Source: Methanoplanus endosymbiosus
GTDB lineage: Archaea; Halobacteriota; Methanomicrobia; Methanomicrobiales; Methanomicrobiaceae
Assembly (NCBI RefSeq): GCF_024662215.1
Contig: NZ_CP096115.1
Coordinates: 2,492,935 to 2,556,934, forward strand
Direction of reading: 5' to 3'
Length of the DNA: 64,000 bases
Part shown: piece after piece, positions 43,063-52,040 of the stretch
Layout of the letters: every line of letters starts with the position of its first letter
How positions within the stretch are numbered: the stretch's first letter is position 1
Translations under genes and position numbers: made by a program
The notes under the pieces: generated by a model
Told to the model about the DNA's origin: nothing
Database searches by the model: none
What the model saw: only the letters and a program-made list of their open reading frames with translations

Positions 43063-44039
43063 TTAATCAGCCCAAAAAATCTCATAATTGCTGCAAAGAA
43101 ACTGTCATCTGCATCTTTGCGGGAGTTTTGAGATGACGTATCGTTTTCAGCCGTTTCGTTTATTACACCTTTTAATGCTGTATCCGGTTCTGTTATCGTT
43201 TCAGATTTGCCGGATTTTTGTTTTGTTTCAGTTTCAATTATGTTACCATTTTCGTCCGTTGGAATGGTGTAATGCAGGTTACAGTATCTTAGAAGAGGAT
43301 TTCCGTCAGGGTCACAGTAATCACTGCATGAAACTTCATCGTAAAATACACTGCAGTTTAGATCAATGGCTTCTGCTTCTTCATGGCATTTTCTGCACTC
43401 TTCTGTGATCACCATTGTAACTCCGTCGCGGTTAAAGGTCCCGGTGTCTTTTGGGTATTTCTTTTTTTTATCAAAAACTTCAGGATATCTGTCGCATAAT
43501 TCATGCTCTTTTTCCTTTAATTCGTTCTCCTCCTCCTGACATCTGTCTGACTGACTGGTGCTGATGTAGCATACGTCTGAGCTTTTCTCCTTTGGAAAAC
43601 TGACAAATTTCTCTCTCATTTTGCAGTCCGGAACCGGGCTTACCCCGGCATTTTCTATTACAAATTTCTGCCCGTTTGTCTCTCCGCAAAGTGTGCAGTA
43701 GTCAATGATACGGTAATTTAAGTAAAACGGTTCAAATATCTCATCACCGTAATGGTCAACGGTTGCGGAGTATGAGAATACTTCAGTCTGGTTGTATGTC
43801 CCCGGTTCTCTTCTCTGGTAATTTCCACGCCAGTAATATTTGAAATTCGGGTCTGTGTCGTCCACAATGTAACCATAGCAGGTAACCGTGAAACTGACAG
43901 TGCCGTTGTAAGGCTCTCCGTTCTTTTCAAAGAAGACTTTGGTTGAGGTCGGCATTATTCTATCCGCATATGCCGGCACTGTCAGGGCCAGGAGAATAAA
44001 TCCGGCCATCACCATTGTTACTATTGTTTTGCTGTTCAT
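43059..44039 (-). CDS. Secreted Cys-rich array protein, copy 4
   Basis: Protein of 326 aa. It has the signal peptide, the common N-terminal core (KVFFEKNGEPYNGTVSFTV, YCTLCGETNGQKFVIENAG) and the CSDYCDPDGNPLLRYCNLHY segment. The middle (about 150-230) is most variable between copies, with many Glu and Cys (CQEEENELKEKEHELC). It ends in the conserved short tail FFAAIMRFFGLIK, whose last codons overlap the next start (ATGA). No membrane helix other than the signal is seen, so the protein is exported or held by the amphipathic tail. Confidence 0.82.
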   Translation of the reverse strand: MNSKTIVTMVMAGFILLALTVPAYADRIMPTSTKVFFEKNGEPYNGTVSFTVTCYGYIVDDTDPNFKYYWRGNYQRREPGTYNQTEVFSYSATVDHYGDEIFEPFYLNYRIIDYCTLCGETNGQKFVIENAGVSPVPDCKMREKFVSFPKEKSSDVCYISTSQSDRCQEEENELKEKEHELCDRYPEVFDKKKKYPKDTGTFNRDGVTMVITEECRKCHEEAEAIDLNCSVFYDEVSCSDYCDPDGNPLLRYCNLHYTIPTDENGNIIETETKQKSGKSETITEPDTALKGVINETAENDTSSQNSRKDADDSFFAAIMRFFGLIK

Positions 44040-45013
44040 TTAATCAGCCCAAAAAATCTCATAATTGCTGTAAATAAACTGTCATCTGTATCTGTGCGGG
44101 AGTTTTGAGATAAAGTCCTGTTCTTAGCAGTTTCGTTTCTGACATTCTGGGTTGCAGCACCCTTTTCTGTAATTGTCTCTGCTATGCCGCAATCCTGTCC
44201 CTTGTCAGTCTCAATAATATTGCCGTTATCATCCGTTGGAATTGTATAGTAGAGGTTGCAGTCTCTGTCAATTGGCTGACCATCAGGATTACAGTAATCC
44301 TCACAGGCAACTGTTTCATATAATTCCCGGCATTTAAGATCGATTTTGGAGATATTCTCATCGCAGGCAAAGTATTCCTCAGTCAGAATCATAGTAGTGC
44401 CGTTATCATTCACGAATGTTTTCGTATATCCTGAATACGTCTTATCTTCATCAAAGACTTCGATATAACTGTTACGGAGTATTTCTCCTTCTCTCTTTAA
44501 TTTCGCCTCTTCCTCAAAGCATGCATCCGAATGTTTGGTTTGTATCCGGCAGGTGTCAGTATCACGGTCCCTGTATGTCATAAATTCCTTCATTTTGCAG
44601 TCCGGAATCGGGCTTTCCCCGGCATTTTCTATTACAAATTTGTGCCCTTCTGTTTCTCCGCAAAGTGTACAGTGGTCAGTAACCCTGTAATTTAAATAAA
44701 ACGGCTCGTAAATGGAGTCCCCGTAATGGTCAACGGTTGCAGAGTATGAGAATACCTCTGTCTGTTCGTATGTCCCCGGCTCTCTTCTCTGGTAATTATC
44801 ACCCCAGTAGTTTTTGTAATTAGGATCTGTGTCATCCACAATGTAACCATAACAGGTAACCGTGAAACTGACGGTTCCATTGTATGGCTGACCATCTTTT
44901 TCAAAGAAAACCTTCGTATCAGTAGGTATTGCCCGGTCTGCAGATGCCGGTAAAGTCAGAGCTATAAGGATAATCCCTGCCATAATCAGAATTGTTATCG
45001 GTCTGCTGTTCAT
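44036..45013 (-). CDS. Secreted Cys-rich array protein, copy 3
   Basis: Protein of 325 aa. Signal (ITILIMAGIILIALTLPASA), core KVFFEKDGQPYNGTVSFTV, HCTLCGETEGHKFVIENAG and CEDYCNPDGQPIDRDCNLYY. The tail is LFTAIMRFFGLIK. The signal peptide is almost the same as that of copy 2, pointing to recent duplication or gene conversion. Its start and stop both overlap neighbours by 4 nt. Confidence 0.82.
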   Translation of the reverse strand: MNSRPITILIMAGIILIALTLPASADRAIPTDTKVFFEKDGQPYNGTVSFTVTCYGYIVDDTDPNYKNYWGDNYQRREPGTYEQTEVFSYSATVDHYGDSIYEPFYLNYRVTDHCTLCGETEGHKFVIENAGESPIPDCKMKEFMTYRDRDTDTCRIQTKHSDACFEEEAKLKREGEILRNSYIEVFDEDKTYSGYTKTFVNDNGTTMILTEEYFACDENISKIDLKCRELYETVACEDYCNPDGQPIDRDCNLYYTIPTDDNGNIIETDKGQDCGIAETITEKGAATQNVRNETAKNRTLSQNSRTDTDDSLFTAIMRFFGLIK

Positions 45014-46005
45014 TTAATCAGCCCTAAAAATTTCATAATCGCTGTAAAGAGATTGTCATCTGTGTCTTTCTGAAAATCTTCAGATGTCATATTATTCACA
45101 TCCGTTTCATTATTTGCGTCATTAGATTGACTTTCCGGTTCTGCAGGAGTGATTATTAAATCTTTTTTGCCGGACTTTTGTTTTGTATCTGTTTCTATTA
45201 TATTGCCATTTTTATCTGTAGGAATTGTGTAGTGGAGGTTGCAGTCTCTATAAAGGGGATTTCCGTCAGGGTCACAGTAATCACTGCATGAAACTTCATC
45301 GTCAAATACAGTGCAGTTTAAGTCAATGGAGTCTGCTTTATCAGTGCATCTCTCATATGCTTCAGTAATTATTATTGTCTTCCCGTTGCGGTCAAAAGTC
45401 CTTGTATCTTCAGGGTATAACTTATTCTTATCAAATTCTTCGAGATATTTTTCGCACTGGTCATATGCCTCTGATTTTGATTCTCTCTCATCAGCCCGGC
45501 ATTTATCCGACTGGTTATTGTTTATATAGCATACATCAGACTTAAGATTCATTGACTGATAGCCAACAATCCTCTCTCTCATTTTGCAGTCCGGAATCGG
45601 GCTTACCCCGGCATTTTCTATTACAAATTTCTGCCCGTTTGTCTCTCCGGAAAGTGTACAGTAGTCAATGACACGGTAATTTAAGTAAAACGGTTCAAAT
45701 ATCTCATCCCCGTAATGGTCAACGGTTGCAGAGTATGAGAATACTTCCGTCTGGTCATATGTCCCTGGTTCTTTTCTCTGGTATTTCCCCTTAAGCCAGT
45801 AATGTTTGGCATTCGGTTCCGTGTCATCGATAATGTATCCATGACAGGAGACTGTGAAGCTGACAGTGCCGTTGTAAGGCCCTCCGTTCTTTTCAAAGAA
45901 GACTTTTGTTGAGGTTGGAATTATTTTATCCGCAGATGCCGGCAAAGTCAGAGCTATAAGGATAATCCCTGCCATAATCAGAATTGTTATCTGTTTGCTG
46001 TTCAT
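45010..46005 (-). CDS. Secreted Cys-rich array protein, copy 2
   Basis: Protein of 331 aa with the family core. In this copy the CxxC of the middle region is changed to CTLSGE, so one Cys of the pair is missing. The late segment CSDYCDPDGNPLYRDCNLHY and tail LFTAIMKFLGLIK are intact. The variable middle again carries a Cys/Glu-rich helix (CRADERESKSEAYDQCEK). It is chained to copies 1 and 3 by ATGA. Confidence 0.82.
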   Translation of the reverse strand: MNSKQITILIMAGIILIALTLPASADKIIPTSTKVFFEKNGGPYNGTVSFTVSCHGYIIDDTEPNAKHYWLKGKYQRKEPGTYDQTEVFSYSATVDHYGDEIFEPFYLNYRVIDYCTLSGETNGQKFVIENAGVSPIPDCKMRERIVGYQSMNLKSDVCYINNNQSDKCRADERESKSEAYDQCEKYLEEFDKNKLYPEDTRTFDRNGKTIIITEAYERCTDKADSIDLNCTVFDDEVSCSDYCDPDGNPLYRDCNLHYTIPTDKNGNIIETDTKQKSGKKDLIITPAEPESQSNDANNETDVNNMTSEDFQKDTDDNLFTAIMKFLGLIK

Positions 46006-46979
46006 TTAATCAGCCCTAAAAATTTCATAATCGCTGTAAAGAGATTATTATCTGCACCTTTACCGGAGTTTAGGGATGATGTCTTGTTATCAGCCGTTTC
46101 ATTTCTTACATCCGGCAATACAGCAGTGTTCTCTGTAATTGTGTCTGATATGCCGGATTCCTGCTTTGTACCTGTTTCAATTATATTGCCGTTTTCATCA
46201 GTTGGTATTGTGTAGTGCAGGCTGCATACTCTGTCAACCGGGTGACCTTCAGGATCACAGTAATCCTCACAGGGAACCGTCTTTAAGAGATCAGTGCAGT
46301 TGAGATCAAGGCTGTATGCCTCGTCCGTGCACCTGAGGTATTCTTTTGTAAGAACCATAGTGACGCCATCGGCCTCCATGGTCCTCGTATCATCCGGATA
46401 AATCCCGTTTTCATCATAAATCTCCAGGTATTTACCGCATAGATCGGCTTTTTCACATCTCAGCCTGTCCTCCTCTTCAAAGCAGGCATCTGCACTGTCT
46501 GTTTCCATGCGGCAGACATCAGAATCATAATCCCGGATTACACGATACTCTGCTCTTTTGCAGTCCGGAATCGGACTGTCTCCAATATCATCAATAACAA
46601 ATTTTTTGCCGCTTGTCTCTCCGCAGAGTGTGCAGTGATCAATTACCCGATAGTTCAGGTAAAACGGTTCATATATCACATCGCCGTAATGTCCGGCAGT
46701 TGCGGAGTATGAAAAGACCTCAGTCATGTTGTATGTTCCCGGTTCTTTCTTTTCATAATTCCCGTTTATGTAATCCGTAAATTCCTCTGATCCCGGATAG
46801 AAGGTATAGCCGTAGCACCTTACCGTAAATTCGACAGAATCATTGTAGGGCAGGCCATCCTTTTCAAAGAAAACTTCTGTTTTGGTAGGAGTGATTATAT
46901 CTCCGGATACCGGCATGGATATGACTGCGAAAAGCAGGCATGCTGAAACAAATACAGGTAATCTTCTTTTGATTATCAT
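46002..46979 (-). CDS. Secreted Cys-rich array protein, copy 1
   Basis: Protein of 325 aa, first in the array. The signal peptide (LPVFVSACLLFAVISMPVSG) differs from the others, but the core (EVFFEKDGLPYNDSVEFTV, HCTLCGETSGKKFVIDDIG, CEDYCDPEGHPVDRVCSLHY) and tail LFTAIMKFLGLIK are conserved. About a dozen Cys are shared with the other copies. Only 10 nt separate it from the upstream lipoprotein gene, so it belongs to the same transcript. No known family is recognised. Confidence 0.82.
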   Translation of the reverse strand: MIIKRRLPVFVSACLLFAVISMPVSGDIITPTKTEVFFEKDGLPYNDSVEFTVRCYGYTFYPGSEEFTDYINGNYEKKEPGTYNMTEVFSYSATAGHYGDVIYEPFYLNYRVIDHCTLCGETSGKKFVIDDIGDSPIPDCKRAEYRVIRDYDSDVCRMETDSADACFEEEDRLRCEKADLCGKYLEIYDENGIYPDDTRTMEADGVTMVLTKEYLRCTDEAYSLDLNCTDLLKTVPCEDYCDPEGHPVDRVCSLHYTIPTDENGNIIETGTKQESGISDTITENTAVLPDVRNETADNKTSSLNSGKGADNNLFTAIMKFLGLIK

Positions 46980-46989
46980 ATTTTAAGCC

Positions 46990-47964
46990 TCATATTCCGG
47001 TTTTGAAATTCCACTCGCCGCCAACCGGACCAAAAGCGGTTATATTTACTGAGAGATTTTCATACGTTACTGCAAGCGGTTCAACTGTACAGATAAAAGT
47101 CCTCAGGTCCCCGTTCATCCCTGATAATTTGGTATTCCAGAGATATCTTTCCTTCCCACCGTCAATACTGTAAAATCCACTGATTTTATCATCCGGTGAA
47201 TAAGTATAAGTCCAGACTTCTCCTCCTTCATTGGTCATGTTATACACCGGATTTTTTGGAAGAACTGAAAATATCAGGTCTGTACCGGTGGACTTGGCAT
47301 CAAAACTCTTAAAAGTAATAATTATCTCTTCATCTTCCCTTTCGGTATCAACCGGAATGATTTCATTCAGGATTTTTCCGTCCGGTTTTACCATGACCTC
47401 AGATATTGCCTTTCCAAGTTCACCTGTAAATTTCTCTTCAGTTACTCCGTCCCAGACCATTACATCCGGCATTTCAAGGATGTATAATCCGGGAGAAATG
47501 TTTCTTCCGAATTCGTCAGTCAGATTCCATTCTATTTCATAAGTGAGATTCTCACCGGGTTTTATCTCAACGGTGTCATTCCCGCTTGAATATCTCTTTA
47601 TTATTCCAAACGGCAGGGATATATCACCGGGGTCTTTAATCAGAAATTTCGGGGGATAATTTTCTATTTTAAGGGGCAAATCCCCTTTGTCTGAAAAGGT
47701 GATCCCTATTTCAGCACTGCTTCCTTCTGTTGCCGTAAGTGATTCTGGGGACGTATGTACAGTCAGACCTTCATAATGCCCTTCTGAAAAATCAGCTTCC
47801 ATATGTGTGCCTTTGTTACCGCCTGTGCCGTTTTCTTCCGGAAGAATGATCCAGTTGCCGTTTTCGTCATAGACTTCAGTTTCTGTGCATCCGGGTATTA
47901 GTGATGCTGCAATTACAAGCGCAGACAATAATATCAGTTTTATAACTCTTTTTTTCCCCATCAT
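46990..47964 (-). CDS. Lipoprotein upstream of the Cys-rich array
   Basis: Protein of 324 aa with a signal and lipobox (IAASLIPGCTETE). The mature part is beta-rich, with one Ig-like section (TATEGSSAEIGITFSDKG, PGENLTYEIEWNLTDEFGRN). No family is recognised. It lies 51 nt behind the 48016 gene and 10 nt before copy 1 of the array, so it is likely part of the same operon. It has few Cys, unlike the array proteins. Confidence 0.75.
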   Translation of the reverse strand: MMGKKRVIKLILLSALVIAASLIPGCTETEVYDENGNWIILPEENGTGGNKGTHMEADFSEGHYEGLTVHTSPESLTATEGSSAEIGITFSDKGDLPLKIENYPPKFLIKDPGDISLPFGIIKRYSSGNDTVEIKPGENLTYEIEWNLTDEFGRNISPGLYILEMPDVMVWDGVTEEKFTGELGKAISEVMVKPDGKILNEIIPVDTEREDEEIIITFKSFDAKSTGTDLIFSVLPKNPVYNMTNEGGEVWTYTYSPDDKISGFYSIDGGKERYLWNTKLSGMNGDLRTFICTVEPLAVTYENLSVNITAFGPVGGEWNFKTGI

Positions 47965-48015
47965 ATTACCTATTCCAGTTTTTAATCTATAACAATTGCT
48001 CTTGCTTCATGGAAA

Positions 48016-49029
48016 TCATATCCCGGCAGTGTTAAGGTACCTGACTTCAGTCCTGTTAAAGATCATGACAACTTCATTGTTTTCTTTGTCAAACAGCCAC
48101 CAGTTTTCCATTCTGTCGTCATGATTTGCCGTATAACGGTGGTTCTGGTCTGAATAACTGTAAGATACATTTTCCGGGTATTCATACCGTACAAAGTCTT
48201 CTCTGTCACTGGCAGCAAATGCAAATGAGAGATCCCTGTATTCCAGGGTCAGGACAACAAGAATTCTCTTTTTGTATGCCTCATCTTCTGTCTCCACTGC
48301 AGATTCCGGTTTAAAACCGGCATTTAGCAGGGTTTTAAACCTGCTGCTGTTTATGGCTGTAGCTATAACTGCCGTAATATCAGATGTAATATTTCCTTTT
48401 ACTCTAAAATCTGCCTCTGTTATATTATTAAACTGTCCGGATAATTCAGGGCTGAGTATATCCCCTTTGCCTGTGTCGGGGAAGATGAAGTCTGTTTCAT
48501 TTAAAGCCATAATGATTTTTGTTCCGTTGAAGAAGTATGTCTCATTCCCGAAGGTGGCTTTTGAATATCCATCCTCATCCTGTGGCATGATTATTCCGTC
48601 TCCAGTCACTTTTCCGGAGGACTCATTTACACTGACGAAATATGTAAGACCGCTGTAATCTATGAGTAGCCGTGGATAGGACGAGAGGCAGAATGCCGGA
48701 TATTTGGGACATGGAGTAAAAATGAAATCAACTGAACGTATTTTTCCTCCGGCTTTAATGAGCTGTCCTGCTTTTTTCTCATTTAAAGCCACCTCTGCAA
48801 CATATGAACCATTTGTTATCAGCAATTCCTCTGCTGACTGAGGGACAAATATTTCAGAATAGTTTATCATTAAATGTTCTTTGGTCGGCAGTTGTACCGG
48901 GGCGGCAGAAATACCTGTAATGTCTGCATCTGATTTGCAGGCTGTGCAGCCGGTTATTAGAGTCACTGCAATAACAATAATTAGCATCCCTGCTAATTTA
49001 CAAATTTTAATTTCCCCAGGTCCCGCCAT
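48016..49029 (-). CDS. Secreted lipoprotein, first gene of the Cys-rich array operon
   Basis: Protein of 337 aa. Hydrophobic signal (LAGMLIIVIAVTLITGC) with lipobox. The body is rich in beta strands and in N-glycosylation-type NxS/T sites; the last 40 residues have many Tyr and Asn. No known domain is recognised. A TATA-like TTATATAAAT (49066-49075) lies about 40 nt upstream on the shared 150-nt divergent region, so the operon of seven genes probably starts here. Confidence 0.72.
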   Translation of the reverse strand: MAGPGEIKICKLAGMLIIVIAVTLITGCTACKSDADITGISAAPVQLPTKEHLMINYSEIFVPQSAEELLITNGSYVAEVALNEKKAGQLIKAGGKIRSVDFIFTPCPKYPAFCLSSYPRLLIDYSGLTYFVSVNESSGKVTGDGIIMPQDEDGYSKATFGNETYFFNGTKIIMALNETDFIFPDTGKGDILSPELSGQFNNITEADFRVKGNITSDITAVIATAINSSRFKTLLNAGFKPESAVETEDEAYKKRILVVLTLEYRDLSFAFAASDREDFVRYEYPENVSYSYSDQNHRYTANHDDRMENWWLFDKENNEVVMIFNRTEVRYLNTAGI

Positions 49030-49065
49030 GAGTTATTATCCCTGGTTAATTGATTTATTCCGGAA

Positions 49066-49075
49066 TTATATAAAT
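49066..49075 (-). promoter_or_regulatory. TATA-like box for the array operon
   Basis: TTATATAAAT, about 37-46 nt upstream of the ATG at 49029 on the minus strand. It is nearly symmetrical, so it may also serve a plus-strand transcript. Confidence 0.4.
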
Positions 49076-49227
49076 GCCTCTCACCATATCATTGAACTAT
49101 CTGTTTTTTCGTTTTGTTTGTTCGATGATTTGGCCAGAGGTATTTATGGTCTCTCAATCAGAGATTTACATTAATTATTGTGGATTTTATGACTGGCATG
49201 ATGGGTAGTAATGGGGAGAATATCAAA

Positions 49228-50229
49228 ATGGGCCGGGTGGTTATTGCACTGTTATTTGCACTGTTATTAATTATAATTCCGGTCTCAGCCGGAGAATCGG
49301 TCATGTTCTCCGAGGGGCATTCATATGACCCTTATGTCTTTGGGGATTACATTGTCTATACTGACTTTAAGGACGATCCTTATGGAAATTATCCTGAGTG
49401 GAAGAGGTATGGGATTATCCGGGGAAAACCACCCTTAAGACTTCTCTCAAGGGGGAATATATATCTGTACAACATATCCTCAGATAAGTCAGTTCCGGTT
49501 TACAAAAGCATATGCAGGAGCACTTTTCCGTGGATTGAGAATGACACCGTCTTTTGGTATGAGGACAGGGTATCCCCTGCGTACTATGATCCGGGAGATC
49601 CAAATCCCTATGAACTGTTACTCTATTCTGTACCTCTGAAGAGAATAAGCAGTGAGGCGGCAGACAACTACTCACTGCTAAATCCGGATGTCACTTCAGC
49701 ATGGGAGTTATCATACAGTTATAAAAATAACCGCAGACCGGATTTCTCTTCAAATCTGACAGAAGTAGTTCACGGAGATGCCGGAACTTCTGATCTCTAT
49801 ATGTATTACACAGACCCTGATTCCGGTAATCAAACGCTGATTGCATCCGGCCCTTATGTTGATTATGCCAGTCCTCAGGTGTTCGGCGACCGGATTTTCT
49901 GGGAGGACTGCCGGTCCGGATATTCACAGATCTATATGTATGATCTGAAGAACGGAGAGGAATATCACATATGTCCGCAGAATTTCGCCCAGTATGACTG
50001 CTCTGTGGATGGTGATATTGTGGCATGGACCACCTATGGCGGGGACCTCTATTATACAGATATTTCAGGACTGACAGGGCCGGATTTGTCCGGAAATATG
50101 ACTGATAACGGTTCTGCCGGATATGATTTCCCTGACGCTGGCAGAACGGCAGAATCAGGTATTGGTTTTATTGTGTTTCTCTCGCTGCCACCGGCAGTAT
50201 TTCTGGTTCAGAGAATTCAGAGAGTTTAG
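49228..50229 (+). CDS. Secreted beta-propeller-like surface protein
   Basis: The frame opens at 49180, but the ATG at 49228 has a GGGGAG ribosome-binding motif and puts the signal peptide (VVIALLFALLLIIIPVSAG) at the N-terminus; I prefer it (333 aa). The body has TolB/YVTN-like blade motifs (SPQVFGDRIFWEDCRSGYSQ, DGDIVAWTTYGGDLYY). A C-terminal membrane helix is present (IGFIVFLSLPPAVFLV) with a short basic tail. It probably binds ligands at the surface; no catalytic residues are seen. The lipoprotein gene begins 10 nt later, so the two form an operon. Confidence 0.75.
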   Translation: MGRVVIALLFALLLIIIPVSAGESVMFSEGHSYDPYVFGDYIVYTDFKDDPYGNYPEWKRYGIIRGKPPLRLLSRGNIYLYNISSDKSVPVYKSICRSTFPWIENDTVFWYEDRVSPAYYDPGDPNPYELLLYSVPLKRISSEAADNYSLLNPDVTSAWELSYSYKNNRRPDFSSNLTEVVHGDAGTSDLYMYYTDPDSGNQTLIASGPYVDYASPQVFGDRIFWEDCRSGYSQIYMYDLKNGEEYHICPQNFAQYDCSVDGDIVAWTTYGGDLYYTDISGLTGPDLSGNMTDNGSAGYDFPDAGRTAESGIGFIVFLSLPPAVFLVQRIQRV

Positions 50230-50238
50230 AGGAAGTAA

Positions 50239-51213
50239 ATGATGAAAGATAATCTGTTTAAAACTGTTCCGGCAGTGTTTATATTAACTGTAATCCTGAT
50301 TGTGTTTCTGATTGTGGTCTTAACTGCCGGATGCACAGATGGAACTGATAATCTCCCTGGCCGGAATTCCGGAGATGAACTGTTATCAGGCGATAACCTG
50401 AGTGAGCTGTCTGATAAAGGAATATATCCTGCAACTCCTGAGGATGTTGAAGCCTTAAATAACTACGTTCCTCCGGTTGAAAAACTCATCAGTGATCTAA
50501 AAGCACAGGGGATGGATGATGAAAATATAACCGTCATCCTTGCAGAACAGGGTTATGGCTGGTACCCAAAGACCGGTGCATGGTGGAAAGGGACAGCGCC
50601 AACTGCGGAGCAGCAGAAGGATATTGCTCTAATCCGGGGTCCGGACTACTCTCCGTTTCCGGATGAAAACAATGAAAAAATCGGACCATGCTCATATGTG
50701 TGTGACGTTCTTACGATCGACAATGTCAGTGCAGGGGGATATTCAATGATCTCTGATTACAGCAATGACAATGAGATTACAATGAACCTTGAGCTTTATG
50801 ATATTACACGCCTTTCTTTCAGTGATTCATTGTTTGAGGAAAATCCTCTTATCTACAGGGCTTTTTATAGCGAATACGGCGGTGGACATGGCAGGGCTTA
50901 TCTGACACCTGAAGAGGTAGAATATGCCAATGTGCACTACAATAACAGATATTTTGAATATAATGGCAGTTATTACACCCTGAATGTAGGAAAGGGCTCA
51001 TGTCCTGCTGATGTTTGTGTTCCGAAAGATTATCCTGATATGTACCTGACAGAGGATAAAGTAATATCACTTGCACTTGCAGACGATGGGGTTATTAATT
51101 CAATAGGTGGTCATGATTATGAAGTGTCCGGAGTCTGCATAACTGAAGATAAGGGTGAACCTTTATACAAGGTGCAGATTTGGAGATACAGGGATATACA
51201 TATGGCTCTGTAA
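50239..51213 (+). CDS. Secreted lipoprotein of unknown function
   Basis: Protein of 324 aa with signal and lipobox (LIVVLTAGCTDG, Cys near 31). The body carries four further Cys (PCSYVC, SCPADVC) and a Tyr-rich segment (FYSEYGGGHGRAYLTPEE). No known family is recognised. It is encoded 10 nt after the propeller protein. Confidence 0.7.
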   Translation: MMKDNLFKTVPAVFILTVILIVFLIVVLTAGCTDGTDNLPGRNSGDELLSGDNLSELSDKGIYPATPEDVEALNNYVPPVEKLISDLKAQGMDDENITVILAEQGYGWYPKTGAWWKGTAPTAEQQKDIALIRGPDYSPFPDENNEKIGPCSYVCDVLTIDNVSAGGYSMISDYSNDNEITMNLELYDITRLSFSDSLFEENPLIYRAFYSEYGGGHGRAYLTPEEVEYANVHYNNRYFEYNGSYYTLNVGKGSCPADVCVPKDYPDMYLTEDKVISLALADDGVINSIGGHDYEVSGVCITEDKGEPLYKVQIWRYRDIHMAL

Positions 51214-51324
51214 TCCCTTACCTCAATGCTTCAGGTGCGGTTGTGAAAGTTGGTCATACTTATCCTGCACCCATTCCGCCGGGGATAAAATAGATTAGGA
51301 TTTTACCGGAATAACGAGGAGAAA

Positions 51325-51530
51325 TTATTGCAGAGGTGAGCATCTCATGAAGATGTCTCTCTCCTCAGTTATCTCCCACAGTCCGGAACTTACAATCTTC
51401 TCCTTTGCATCCTCTACTGGCTGATGGCCACTGTCAATTATCAGGACACCGTCTGGTTTTACAACTCTGTGCAGTTCTGTTAAGAATGCCTTTGGGTCAT
51501 CAACTGCATGAAACATATCCAGAGCATAGA
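51325..51530 (-). pseudogene. C-terminal fragment of a class I SAM methyltransferase
   Basis: Only the last third of a methyltransferase is visible (ALDMFHAVDDPKAFLTELHR, VVKPDGVLIIDSGH). The SAM-binding glycine loop is absent. The frame continues upstream to 51654 but that part shows no homology and overlaps a plus-strand fragment, so the gene looks truncated. Confidence 0.65.
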
Positions 51531-51562
51531 TGAGAAGGGAAGGGTGGAAGACGGATTTTTTC

Positions 51563-51700
51563 ATGATCGTTGACGGAGTTGAGGCGATTACCGTGGGTAT
51601 GCAGTCACAGTCCCGGACAGCAACTGTGATAAGTATGCCTCCAGTATGCTTCATGATTAAAAGACTTATTGAGATGCTTGACCCGGATGTCTGTGGATGA
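51563..51700 (+). pseudogene. Possible 45-codon gene fragment facing the methyltransferase remnant
   Basis: Plus-strand frame MIVDGVEAITVGMQSQSRTA, then ISMPPVCFMIKRLIEMLD, ending in stop. Its composition reads like the end of a real protein, but no family is recognised. It is short and may be chance. Confidence 0.3.
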
Positions 51701-51770
51701 TTAGTTAAGTGTGGGAGGCTGATGCAGAACAGCGGTTATGTTCAGGAAAAAGGGTAATAATCGTTGAGAA

Positions 51771-52040
51771 TTATTTCCGGGACTTCTTCTCATTCTGCTT
51801 CATGGTCTGCGGGTCCGGGTAAATCCTTGCCTTTCCGTTAGCCTGTTTCTTTCCCTTAACTGTCCTTAGTCTGTCAAGCGCCACAAGTTCATGCGGTGCT
51901 CCATAGCAGAGTGATATTTCATCAAGGATGTCCTTTCTTGCCGGAATTGCACCCTCAAAGTTTAAGGTGAATTCTATCTCCTTTCTGTTCATATCCTCGT
52001 TTTCTTCATATTTTGTGAAGTTTATATCTATTGTGGTCAT
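51771..52040 (-). CDS. S24e-like ribosomal protein paralog
   Basis: Protein of 89 aa. The part RKEIEFTLNFEGAIPARKDI and the later VALDRLRTVKGKKQANGKAR-like region match the S24e fold (RNA-binding, archaeal/eukaryotic small subunit). The basic C-terminus (NEKKSRK) is also typical. Its context is not the usual ribosomal one, so it may be a second or relocated copy. Its ATG overlaps the stop of the 66-aa gene upstream (ATGA). Confidence 0.75.
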   Translation of the reverse strand: MTTIDINFTKYEENEDMNRKEIEFTLNFEGAIPARKDILDEISLCYGAPHELVALDRLRTVKGKKQANGKARIYPDPQTMKQNEKKSRK

